Part shown: piece by piece, positions 54,932 through 64,000 of the stretch
Layout of the letters: each line of letters begins with the position of its first letter
Numbering within the stretch: the stretch's first letter is position 1
Assembly (NCBI RefSeq): GCF_030867095.1
Contig: NC_081831.1
Location: 39,555,319 to 39,619,318, forward strand
Length of the DNA stretch: 64,000 bases
Reading direction: 5' to 3'
From: Alligator mississippiensis
Lineage: Eukaryota; Chordata; Crocodylia; Alligatoridae
The notes under the pieces: generated by a model
What the model saw: only the letters and a program-made list of their open reading frames with translations
Told to the model about the DNA's origin: nothing
The model's database searches: none
Translations under genes and position numbers: made by a program

Positions 54932-55015
54932 TTTCATAGACTTCTAGACAAGTCAGACTGGAAGGGACCTTCAGAGGTCATTTAGTCCAACCCCCTGCCA
55001 GACGCAGAATCAGCC
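54932..55015 (-). mobile_element. CR1 3' tail fragment, antisense
   Basis: The plus strand reads ATTTCATAGACTTCTAGA, CTGGAAGGGACCTTCAGAGG and TCATTTAGTCCAACCCCCTG, the reverse complement of the CR1 3' end. It lies in PIN4 intron 2. Confidence 0.88.
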
Positions 55016-55207
55016 AGGCTGTAGCAGCCAGAGCAGACTGTGGAGAAGAGACCATTGCTTTGCTCTGCATTGGCTCTTCTGTGGGATGGCAATAGAAGCT
55101 GCAAGCCTTTACAGGATCTGAAAGCTGCTGCCATCGTAAAAGGAGCAAAAGGAAATAAGACTATCTCTGCCCCCCAATGTAATTTTCCTCTTGTTTTTGT
55201 ATTTTAG

Positions 55208-55327
55208 GTCAGGCACATCCTGTGTGAAAAGCACAGCAAAATTATGGATGCCATGGAGAAGCTGAAGTCTGGAGTGCGTTTCAGTGATGTAGCTTCACAA
55301 TTCAGTGAAGATAAAGCAAGACAGGGG
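55208..55327 (+). CDS. PIN4: PIN4 exon 3 (parvulin domain, first half)
   Basis: The acceptor is GTATTTTAG. The exon encodes [20 protein letters not shown] and [20 protein letters not shown], ending on a codon boundary before GTATAT. This is the first half of the PpiC-type rotamase domain; VRHILCEKH and SEDKARQGG are hallmark parvulin segments that form the first beta strand, the main helix and the start of the active-site loop. All positions align with mammalian PIN4 without gaps. Confidence 0.95.
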
Positions 55328-55388
55328 GTATATATTGACAGCACTCTTGGGTTGCCTGCCTAATAATGGAGAGACATCAAGGTTTAGT

Positions 55389-56522
55389 GCAGGGGTTCTC
55401 AGTCAGGGTGCTGTGAGACCTTTTCAAGGGTGCTGCACCACTGCAGTCTGGTGCGAGTGCCATGGGAGTCTGTTTGCATGAAATGCTGTGCAGGGCTGGA
55501 CTGAGAAACAGCAGTGGCAGGAGGGCATGTTAGTGAAGCCCAGCCTGTCTGAAGGTCCCAGTGACATAACAGAGGAATAGGAGGGCACAAGCCCCAGGTG
55601 CTGAGTAAGTGGAGGTGCCTCCCAGGTCCCCTCTGGCTACTTGTGCCCAGGGTCAGCATTTCCCAAACCTGGTAGATACAGGCTCCTACCTTCTGTTTGC
55701 TCCATGCAGCTCACTAACCATTGCTGTTGTCTAAGGGAATCTAGCAAGGGTAAGCAATAACTGCAGTAGGGGCTGTAAAAGTAATACTGGGCACAGATCA
55801 GGAGCTGAGGAGGCAGCAGGCAGCTTGGATGTTGTTGGGGGGGCTTGAAAAGAAAGGCATAAAGCAGGGCAGAGAAGAACATGCTGGAGCCAAGTGTACC
55901 ACAGCTGGTAGAGGGGGACCCATGGGGGGAGTTAGATGCACAGTAGGTTTGAGAAACTGTCCCAGGGCACAAGCCCTACTAGTGAGGTCTCTGGAAAGTC
56001 AGACAGCATACAATGCAGTAAGTATTACCTCTTCTGGGCTCAACTGAGCAAAGTAGTGCTGCTCCAGACTGGGTGTTGGGCTCCAACCTTCTCCCAGGGT
56101 GCTGTGGGCTGCCTGGTAGGCAAGGACCATTGGAAAGCAGAGTTTGGACACCTCCAGAGCAGCAAGCACTGGCTGAGACCACATGAACCCCATTTCCTTG
56201 CTTGCTGAGCTCTGCCAGAGCTGCCTCCACCTCACCTGTGCCATCTTCCCATCACTTAAGAATCCCATGGTACCCTCAAGGTCAAATCTTGAGCCCCCAG
56301 GCAGGTCTGGGGAAGGAGGTACCTACTGCCTTCTGTTCTTGCAGTGTGTTAGGGCAGGGGCTGTCTCTCTCCATGTCTATAGCTGACATAATAGATACCA
56401 GATATATATATGCAAGCATTTTACACACTGTAATAAATACATTTCTTTTTTGAAATGAGGTGCCACTAAATGCAGAACAGTTACAGAGGCAGCTTTCAGT
56501 CTAAAAAGGTTGAGAACTTTGC
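55389..56522. mobile_element. hAT-type element in PIN4 intron 3
   Basis: The left end CAGGGGTTCTCAGTCAGGG followed by TGCTGTGAGACCTTTTCAAG is a very typical hAT terminus. The right end AAAAAGGTTGAGAACTTTG is its inverse (reverse complement begins near GTTCTCAACC). The size is about 1.1 kb. It carries the words CATAACAGAGG and CAAGCCCCAGG, like the repeats at 19,138 and 32,826. The target duplication is not recognisable. No transposase is present; the frames inside are short. Confidence 0.65.
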
Positions 56523-57192
56523 CATTGATGTTGGGGCTGTGTTTTGGGAGAGCTTGCTATAGAAGACCTGTTGCTGTTGGGAATGAAGTATTCCTTAAGA
56601 GCGCTTGGAAAGGACCATTATGCATTCAAATGATGTGCAACTCTGCTCTGGAACTAACAATCTCCATTGCAAGAGGGCAGCTGCTGTCAAAGGAGCAGTT
56701 GTGTACTGTTAGAGGGGAAGGGAAGGTGATAATTGATTTACACCCAGTTCTCTCTTGATATGAAAAATAGGGTAAGATAGTTTCCCTAGCATAGTAGGGG
56801 GGCCAACCTTTTTGGCAGGCTAATCCAAGCTAAACTAAGCCCCACCCCCAAGTGCCTTTCCCTTGTCTGATTTGTTACCTTGCTTTCTGTTCCTCTTCTG
56901 CCATGTTCCTTGCTCCCTCCCTGGTCTGTTATGTCCTGCACAAAGGCTGTCCATACCACTTGTGGCACACATGGCACAGGTTAGCCACACCTGCCCCAGC
57001 ACATCCTCCCCGTATTTCATTCACTTTGCTGCAGTGATGAACAGCAGCTGAGTTTGAAGTTGCAAACACTAAACAGAAGGGCCTGTCTGAAGAAGTGGAG
57101 GGAGAGAAGGATACCTGCTGTCCACACTGCAGCTTTGTTAGGTAGGTTTTGAAATTAGATTCTCTAACTGGTATCTTGATTCCCTCTTTCAG

Positions 57193-57351
57193 GGAGACTT
57201 GGGTTGGATGACAAGAGGCTCCATGGTGGGGCCTTTCCAGGAAGCAGCATTTGCCTTGCCAGTCAGCAGTATGGACAAACCTATGTACACAGACCCTCCT
57301 GTCAAAACAAAATTTGGATACCACATCATCATGGTTGAAGGGAGAAAATAA
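57193..57351 (+). CDS. PIN4: PIN4 exon 4 (parvulin domain, second half, stop)
   Basis: The acceptor is CCTCTTTCAG. The exon encodes [40 protein letters not shown] and [12 protein letters not shown], then TAA. These are the conserved active-site half of the parvulin fold ([27 protein letters not shown]). The four exons total 130 residues against 131 in human, so the protein is complete. The substitutions seen are conservative. The last Lys and stop codon form AATAAA (57,347-57,352). The gene converges with ERCC6L on the other strand. Confidence 0.96.
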   Translation, partial: GDLGWMTRGSMVGPFQEAAFALPVSSMDKPMYTDPPVKTKFGYHIIMVEGRK

Positions 57352-60080
57352 ATCACACAGAGCACTAAACAGTTTTGAAGCCTACTGGTTTAGACACTGA
57401 ACAGGAACTTTCCAGGTGAATTAGTCTTGCCCAGCCTTGGGGATAGGCAACATATATCTTTACACATGGTGGGAGAGGCTGTCTAAACTACTTTTTTACA
57501 GTTTCACCTCAAATGATAGGTCATAGTGTTAGCAGGGATAGGAGCCAACAGCACATCCTAGATAAAGGTCAGGTGAAGGTCCTTAGGTAATTGTTGAACT
57601 CTGCTTAGTCATGTGATAGATGTGAGATTCTTGCCCTGTGGGAGGGCAGGAATGGATCACAGGTCCATTTGGGTGCAGAGGACCGAAGTTCCAATTTCCT
57701 GCAAGTTACTGGGCTCCCAAAGTGCAACGCAATCAGTCAGTCTAGAACAAAATTATTTTAGAAGAATAGTAAATAACAGAAAATAGTGCTGGAATGGAAG
57801 GGACCTCAGGACTTCACATAGTCTAAACCTCTGCCCAGGGCAGACTTATTCCTGTCTAAACCATCCCAGCTAAGCTAATTAAACAGAGATAGAGAAAAAA
57901 AAACAGTTGCATTGACTTTGAAACAAAGGGACGTTCATCTGCATTGAATTGCACATGGGATATTCATTATGAGATATTTCTTCTGAGGGGAGATGTTAAA
58001 TGGCAGAACATGTCAATAACAGCTCCTTGCATATGGAGGAAGTTAAAAAGGAGCCTTTCTGCAGCTCCTACTCTATTTTCCATAAGATAACAGAAGGTTA
58101 CATAGTGAGTTAAGAGGTAAAAGTGCTGGTTTCTAAGGAGCCTATGCCATTGCTGAAGCTGTTGCAGCTTCTCTTGCCAGTTGGGAATGGCTGCCAGCAA
58201 GAAAACCAGCTAGGTTTTCTTGGAAAATGGCCTAGTAAGGGAGTTGGGTAAAACTGGTGAGGCTAAAAGCATTGGTCCCTATACCCATAACATAGAGATG
58301 TTCTAATTGGCTCACTAATGACTTGTGCTAGAAGGAGTTGTAATGCCTCAAGTATAAGAGTTTGTAGGTTTATCTTAGATTGCTGTTTCCAGTCATCCTC
58401 AGTCAAAGGTTATTATGATGCCCTTCATTTAACTCGGTGGCAACTAGTCAGTTAGGCAATACCTTTGGAAACCACATCTAATCATTTCAAAACATCAATA
58501 AAAGCTAGGTACCAGAGGGCAGAGTCTTATTAATTCTGAGGGAAGGCCTTAGCACTCAGAGGAATGGGATATGTGTGGGGCCCTTTGTAGCTGCCTACAC
58601 AGAACAGGCAACAGTTATTGAGAGCTGCAATTTGTTGTAGGGCAAGCTTTACACTCAGCTGGGCTCTCTGCTCTAACAATGACTAGCTCCTTCCCCCATT
58701 ACAGTCAATCCTCCCCCCTGTACTCAAGCTTGCCTCAAAGCTTCCATTTTAACTTAAAATTGGATGTAACAGATGATCTTGGCCTCCCTGAGTAATGCAG
58801 TCCTTTCATACCACACAAACCTTTCCACCCAAACCTCCCTCACCCTAATTGGAATGGTTTAAGTGGGGGAACTGATTTTTTTGCTAAGAAGAGAAGCACA
58901 CCATTTTGATTCCTGCATGCAGCAGAAGTGGCATTTCTATTCAGGCAGCTGAGGAGTCAGATAATTTAATGGCTCCCTCTTAGCAACTGTGATGTGAACA
59001 ACAATCACCTCTCCCTTTTTAATGGTCTTGATGTTCCACTAATAAAGCTAACCTTCCATCAGGCAATTTTATTGTCTTGTAGCTACTCCCATTTCATAGT
59101 CTTACAGTCTGTTTTTTATGCTCTTTTCAAAATTGTAGATCCACTCATTGAGGCCAGTTTTCAGCAGTAGCTAGCATTATCAGCTTTTGGTTAAGCAGGA
59201 ACAGGAGGTTGATTAAGCTGAAAGTTAGGTTCCGTCCTTGCTCTATGCAGCCATAACTTTGGAAAAATAGTTTTGGGAAAGGCAGACCAAAAAGAAAACA
59301 AGATGTGTGTGTGATACGCGAGAGAAGATGGTAGCAGCAGCTTTTTTATGCACTTTCTGTCTTTGACTTTAAACTAGCATTTATTTCTGTATGCCTTCCC
59401 TTGCTCAGCTTAAGTTTTAGATACCGTATTGGTCAGAAGAGACGAGCTCAAGCAAGACAAGCAGAAGAGAGTTTAGTTAACTGGCTTTTTTTTCAAATAA
59501 AGAGAACTTGGGTATCTTAACATGAACTGTCAAATGGAATGGACACAGTTTTTCCAGATTAAATGTGGCAAAATAAGTGAAAGTTTGCAGCCATTTTGGT
59601 TCTCTCTTCCCAAACCTCCTTAAGGGAACAATGAGCCAAGTACACTATCATCATTGCTCTCAACATTGTGAGCTGGAAGCAAGAGAGAGAGAAGTCTGCA
59701 TTCTGTGAGATCCACCTGATGCATGAAAAGCCATGGCACGATATATCTTATCAGGCAGTATTCAAGACTTTGTTGTGTGGTTCAAAATAGTCAGACTGGC
59801 TCAATGGGTATCTTTCAGACAGCTATTTGGAGGAGCTATGTATCCCTGACAGGCCTGATCCAGAATACACCTAGCACACCAACTATATTGATTCAGCATG
59901 AAGCACAACCACTTCCACTCAGAAATACAGCCAGAGGATGAGATGGTGGCACCTTTTAATTACACTGTAGCTAGAATACTTGCCCACAAAATGGAAAGCC
60001 TGGGACTCAGCTAAGGAGGGGCAGGGGGGTCAAATCCACAATTCCCATTTCACAGCAGAGTAGCCTAACCAACATACTAT
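57352..60080. other. PIN4 3' UTR and intergenic sequence
   Basis: No further gene is supported. Plus-strand AATAAA words occur at 58,497 and further on. A CR1 relic is at 57,788-57,872; the rest is unclassified. The region separates the convergent genes PIN4 and ERCC6L. Confidence 0.45.
57788..57872 (-). mobile_element. Diverged CR1 3' relic, antisense
   Basis: GCTGGAATGGAAGGGACCTC, CATAGTCTAAACCTCTGCCC and AGGGCAGACTTATTCCTG resemble the antisense CR1 3' end (ggaagggacct...agtccaacccctgcc), heavily diverged. Confidence 0.6.
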
Positions 60081-60084
60081 AGCA

Positions 60085-60257
60085 ATGATTTTCAACCTGT
60101 GGTCTGCAGACTGTGTCCAAGGGATCTGTGAAATGGCTAGAGTAAAAAAAAAAAAAAAAAAATATCCATACTTACAATTCAAAGTGGTCTGCACCTCCAT
60201 TTGAAATTTAGGAGCCCACAAATGGAGGGGGGGGGGAAAACATTGAAAACCACTGCA
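60085..60257. mobile_element. Short hAT-type MITE
   Basis: The left end CAATGATTTTCAACCTGTGG and the right end CATTGAAAACCACTG are inverted hAT-type termini (family form CAGTGGTTTTCAA). In between are an A-run (about 60,144-60,162), repeated GGTCTGCA words and a G-run. The size is about 173 bp. The target duplication is unclear. Confidence 0.6.
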
Positions 60258-61520
60258 CTAATCTGCTACACTGGGTTTGAGAGCACTCACCATCCCTCCT
60301 AGTGAACCTGGGCCACAGCGTAAAAAAGCAGGCGAAATTCATGGTGCCAGAGAGGAAGTGAGAGGAAATCTGACTCTAGCCTACAATCCTGGGCACTTTA
60401 GTCCATGCTCCTAGCATAACTAATCCAATTTGCATTCGCCTCACTGCATAAAATGCATAAATGTTGGACTAGAACAAAGAACCCCCTCCACCCCCACAGA
60501 GGAAATACTTTCCCTCAGTGGGTGACAGGCTTGCTCTCTACCATTCCTTTTTTTTTTGGCATTGTAGCTCAGTTTTAACTGGATAGATAAGTGTTTTCAT
60601 TCTAGCTGGTTGCATGCATAAGCACTCTCCTTAGAGATGAGAGGGAGGCAAATTAGAACCTCATCAGGCTCTGGATGACCTTGAGCTCAAGCCTGCTATT
60701 TCCTGGACAACCACTCTAAGTGTTAAGCATTATATAAAGCTATGTAGGCAGCACCATTTCATTCTCTAGTCACAATTCTAGAAAAAGTGAACAAATCATC
60801 CCCATCCAAAGGAATGGCTTAGGCGCTGAAGTGCAGGAGGATTGGTACTCAACTCATGGACTGCAGGTAACCAGATCCAGGAATTCAGCATCCGTCTCCC
60901 CAACCAGTTCTCTTGGCTGCCTCTTCACCCCTCCACCACACTAGGTGTTATGAATTCCATTCAGCCATAGAAATTTGGGCATCTGATCATGTGAATTCTA
61001 ATCTTGGGACCAGCCACCATACTTAAGCAAAGCCACAAAGGAATTTAAAGTGACCAGATATAGGAAGAATGGATTACTTAATATGCTAGTTCAAGGGCTC
61101 TGAAGTGTGTGATTATTAGGCTAACAACAGAACAGTTGCCACATATTTCCAGCACCAAACATTTTCCTCATGAGTAAGAAGTCCCCTTGAGCCCAAATGA
61201 AGGGAAAATAAGATGCCCAAGCAAAAGCTTGAAGACAGAAGTCTGAAACCCAGAGATTCAAGTTTGTTTTATTTTGCAGCATATTTACACAGGAAGGGAG
61301 AGTGTCATTCCCTCCCCCTTTAAATAGTCTTTTGAAGAGTCAGCAGCTTTCTTTCATTTTAATAGCTGCTTAGTGTCTGGGAAAGAAAAAAAAGGGGGGG
61401 GGTAATTTAGATAGTGGTGGAAAGGAATTGTAACAATTTGAAATTAAAGTTGCAGAATGGATCTACAATCAGACAACTAAGAACTTGTTTTGAGAACTAA
61501 TTAAAGGTGCAGTTAAAATC
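60258..61520. other. Intergenic and ERCC6L 3' UTR
   Basis: No gene is supported. The right part (61,268-61,520) is the likely 3' UTR of ERCC6L on the minus strand. Confidence 0.45.
61268..61273 (-). terminator. ERCC6L: Candidate ERCC6L poly(A) signal
   Basis: TTTATT on the plus strand is AATAAA on the minus strand, about 250 bases after the ERCC6L stop codon. It is the nearest canonical signal I see on that strand. Its use is inferred. Confidence 0.5.
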
Positions 61521-64000
61521 TCATTTCTGTGAGATCTGTTTATACAGATTTAAAGTGGTGAGCATAATTTCAAGATCTCCATTTTTTATGTCAAGAGCTT
61601 GCAGAAAACAGTTCAGTGCATCCTGTAGTTTTCCATCTTCTTTCAGTTTCTTCCCGCATTCTACAAGGGCGTCATAATTGTCTGAGGCAGAAAGGACATT
61701 CAGTTTACTCTGAATCGCCTCTTTCTGGGATGCACTTCCCCGTGAGAAGCAGTCCATTTGCTCACCAGACAGAAGTTCAGGGTCACCTGTAGATTCCTCT
61801 TGTGATTCTTCCTCTCCGTCATCTAAATAGTCAGTGCTATCCTCTGTATCGAGCGTTTCCCCTGCAGGTTCATCTTCCATTTCCAAAGACTGTGTGCTAT
61901 GCTCTTCAGCTTCTTCCAACACACACCCTTTTTCTTCATCAGAATCCTCTGCATCATTGCTAGTTCCCATAGTTTCTTCAACGTCTTCCACCTGATCCAG
62001 CACCATGTTAAGAAGGGATCCTTTAGAAGCTGTAGACTTGTTCCCACTACCAGTAATTCTTGGGGAAAAAATAGCATCTGCTAAAGATACCCCACATTTA
62101 GGAGTAGATGCACTGATTACTTGAGAGGAATGTAAAAGGCTGTTTATGGGAGAGTGTGTGGTTGGAGGCACATTTTCATCCAGTATTTCAACTGAATTAT
62201 TGTTGTCCTCACTCTCAGAAGACAGCCTCCTAGCCTGCTTCTTCTTGACAATAGCAATGATAGCATCACTTTCTACAGAAGCGTCACTCCCCAACAGAGA
62301 ATAATTCAGGTTGTCTTCAGTTATGTTACAGGAATTCCCATTATAACAGTCTCTTACTTGAAAATTTGTTACAGAATTGCGATTGCTTTTTACTTTGTAT
62401 TGAGAGCCTGTATTTTCTGTGTTGTCTGGCATTTTTTCTCCTGAAGCATCTTGCTGTATGTGTTCAGACTCTTCCAGAACAAGATTAAAGTCAACCTGAT
62501 ACTGGGAAGATGCACCAGACATACCCTGCAAACTGATTTCACTTACATGAGATTGCTGGAGTCCATTAGGGAGTTCTGCACTGGCAACCAAAAAACTATC
62601 AGATGCCCTACCAAAACCTAGCTTAGAAGTTTCACTCTTGTCAGCAAGATCAAGAGACTTTTCTATTTCTCTCTCTTTTTTATAATCAAAAACTGATTCA
62701 TGTAATGACTGCTGTGAGTGTAATGAAGATGTCATTTGAACATCATTTATGCAGTCTAGTTTTATAAGTGAAGTAGAAAAACTCTCTCTCAATTTAAGAT
62801 TAGCACTTTCTTTGTCATCAAGATACGATATAGAACTTGGATCAAATTTTTGTTCAGATGATTCTTGCACATGTGATTGTTCCAATACTTTACTGCTAGT
62901 AAGCACCTCATTAATAACTATATTAGATACCTCCTGTGCCAGTTTCTCTTCACTCAAGTCTTCAGTAGTGAAACTTGTCCTTCTAGAGCCATTAACAGCT
63001 TCATCTTCTGTAAGATCAATACAATCTGCAGGTCCAACTAATACTGGTGGTGGTATGAAGCAGTTTTTGTTGTTCAACTCCGGTGATTTTTTTTGTGGTT
63101 TGGAAGAAAGTTCTGGTAGTCTTGACCATGCCTTTTCAATATGGGTTTCAAGTCCCCCTATTCGGTCTTTGAGCTGAGATTCTAACTGGACCAGCTCTTG
63201 AGCTTTCTGTACTCTTTGCTGAATATATTGATAAGCTTCTTGATTCTCAGCTTGCTCTTCATGAGCTATCTCTTGAGTATACATCAAGTCATGATCTGAA
63301 ATACCAAACATTTCCAGGGAATACAGATAAGCAATATGTTCATCCAGGTTCAAGTCACTCTTTCTCTGGTTGGCATGCAAGGACTGTAGTTGAACCTGTG
63401 TTGCAGAGATTCTGGCATTTTCCAATGTAAAGAGTTCCCTTAACTCCTGTTTAGTGAAATATCTAAAAGGGTTCTTTTTGTCACCAGTAGTTTGTCTAAT
63501 TAATGAGTCCTTGAAAACTTGTCGCCTATATATTTTCTCTTCTACAGTGCCACAAGTAATCAACCTGTAGATTACTACATTTTCCTTTTGTCCAATCCTG
63601 TAAGCTCTGTCCACAGCTTGGGCATCTGTAGCTGGATTCCAACTGGGATCAAAGATCACCACTCTGGTTGCTGCTGTTAAGGTTATGCCAACACCACCTA
63701 CTTGGGTGGTAAGTAAAAAAACAGAATAGTCTTTATTACTTTGAAACATGCTAATCCTCTTCTCCCGTTCTGCTACATGGGATATCGTTCCATCAAGGCG
63801 CATGATCTTGAAGTGCTTTTGAGTTAAAATGCGCTCCATGATATCCAGCATTTTTCTTGATTGGGAAAATACCAGTGTTCTGTGCCCCTCCTTTCGCAGT
63901 CTTTCCAAAAGCCCTGTGAGGAACACCAATTTCCCAGACTCTTGGATGAGAGCCTCAATGGAAACATGATCAATTTTATTACCTCCTGAAAATGTGCCTT
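61521..64000 (-). CDS. ERCC6L: ERCC6L (PICH) 3' exon, partial
   Basis: ERCC6L/PICH is an SNF2-family DNA translocase that binds stretched DNA and ultrafine anaphase bridges. This exon gives 825 C-terminal residues; the 5' part lies beyond the window. Counting from the edge: the tail of the ATPase core includes TLVFSQSRKMLDIM (about 41-54), LDGT (68-71), TTQVGGVGITLTAA (motif V, about 96-109) and DAQAVDRAYRIGQ (motif VI, about 125-137). Next are the family segments VEEKIYRRQVFKDSLIRQTT, NPFRYFTKQELRELF and LDEHIAYL. A long acidic, Ser-rich linker holds CIDLTEDE (about 326) and ASTPK (about 632). SLLNMVLDQVEDVEE lies in the conserved C-terminal region, and a final TPR-like segment (NYDALVECGKKLKEDGKLQD...) ends in TGA. 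The frame is open across the whole exon. The apparent Met at 63,929 is a TTG codon inside the exon, not a start. The exon is single and long, as in mammals. Confidence 0.96.
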   Translation of the reverse strand, partial: GTFSGGNKIDHVSIEALIQESGKLVFLTGLLERLRKEGHRTLVFSQSRKMLDIMERILTQKHFKIMRLDGTISHVAEREKRISMFQSNKDYSVFLLTTQVGGVGITLTAATRVVIFDPSWNPATDAQAVDRAYRIGQKENVVIYRLITCGTVEEKIYRRQVFKDSLIRQTTGDKKNPFRYFTKQELRELFTLENARISATQVQLQSLHANQRKSDLNLDEHIAYLYSLEMFGISDHDLMYTQEIAHEEQAENQEAYQYIQQRVQKAQELVQLESQLKDRIGGLETHIEKAWSRLPELSSKPQKKSPELNNKNCFIPPPVLVGPADCIDLTEDEAVNGSRRTSFTTEDLSEEKLAQEVSNIVINEVLTSSKVLEQSHVQESSEQKFDPSSISYLDDKESANLKLRESFSTSLIKLDCINDVQMTSSLHSQQSLHESVFDYKKEREIEKSLDLADKSETSKLGFGRASDSFLVASAELPNGLQQSHVSEISLQGMSGASSQYQVDFNLVLEESEHIQQDASGEKMPDNTENTGSQYKVKSNRNSVTNFQVRDCYNGNSCNITEDNLNYSLLGSDASVESDAIIAIVKKKQARRLSSESEDNNNSVEILDENVPPTTHSPINSLLHSSQVISASTPKCGVSLADAIFSPRITGSGNKSTASKGSLLNMVLDQVEDVEETMGTSNDAEDSDEEKGCVLEEAEEHSTQSLEMEDEPAGETLDTEDSTDYLDDGEEESQEESTGDPELLSGEQMDCFSRGSASQKEAIQSKLNVLSASDNYDALVECGKKLKEDGKLQDALNCFLQALDIKNGDLEIMLTTLNLYKQISQK

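Noticed and set aside
62749-63177. 142-codon plus-strand frame opposite ERCC6L
   Set aside because: Antisense shadow of a conserved coding exon.
63927-63929. Apparent start codon of ERCC6L
   Set aside because: The codon is TTG within a frame that stays open to the window edge, and conserved helicase sequence continues upstream (DHVSIEALIQESGK).

Overview
The window is vertebrate nuclear DNA. It carries three host genes in the order NHSL2 (+, 3' part), PIN4 (+, complete) and ERCC6L (-, 3' part running off the right edge). This is the order known from human Xq13.1. Introns are long and the rest of the sequence is full of old interspersed repeats. Many CR1-type LINE copies (3' ends with the usual ggttggactagatg tail), one MIR-like SINE relic, several hAT-type elements with 8-bp target duplications and a decayed PIF/Harbinger transposase point to a non-avian sauropsid. 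A crocodilian fits best and a turtle is the main alternative; this is inference from repeat style, not a database match.

Region by region: bases 1-23,216 are upstream intron of NHSL2 (its first exon, which carries the WAVE-homology part in the family, is not seen and should lie to the left). Bases 23,217-42,868 hold seven NHSL2 coding exons that join in frame to 1,133 residues plus stop. Bases 42,869-53,500 are 3' UTR and intergenic sequence with a complete hAT-type element and a Harbinger fossil. A CpG island at about 53,520-54,520 leads into PIN4 (four exons, 130 residues). PIN4 and ERCC6L converge tail to tail across about 4.2 kb. ERCC6L is read as one long 3' exon of 825 residues.

The three genes have no shared pathway: NHSL2 belongs to the NHS family of actin/WAVE-linked adaptors, PIN4 is a small parvulin prolyl isomerase, and ERCC6L (PICH) is an SNF2 DNA translocase of mitotic ultrafine bridges. 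They are neighbours by conserved synteny.

I found no previously undescribed gene system. The strongest unexpected signal is structural: the non-coding part holds a series of elements built as long imperfect palindromes, often with GC-rich cores. Examples are 1,251-1,896; 10,741-10,970; 14,007-15,186; 15,407-15,743; 19,559-19,839; 25,581-25,828; 29,096-29,896; and 31,378-31,512. Several have clear 8-bp target duplications read straight from the sequence. Most of the long reading frames in these GC-rich blocks are chance frames and are not annotated as genes.
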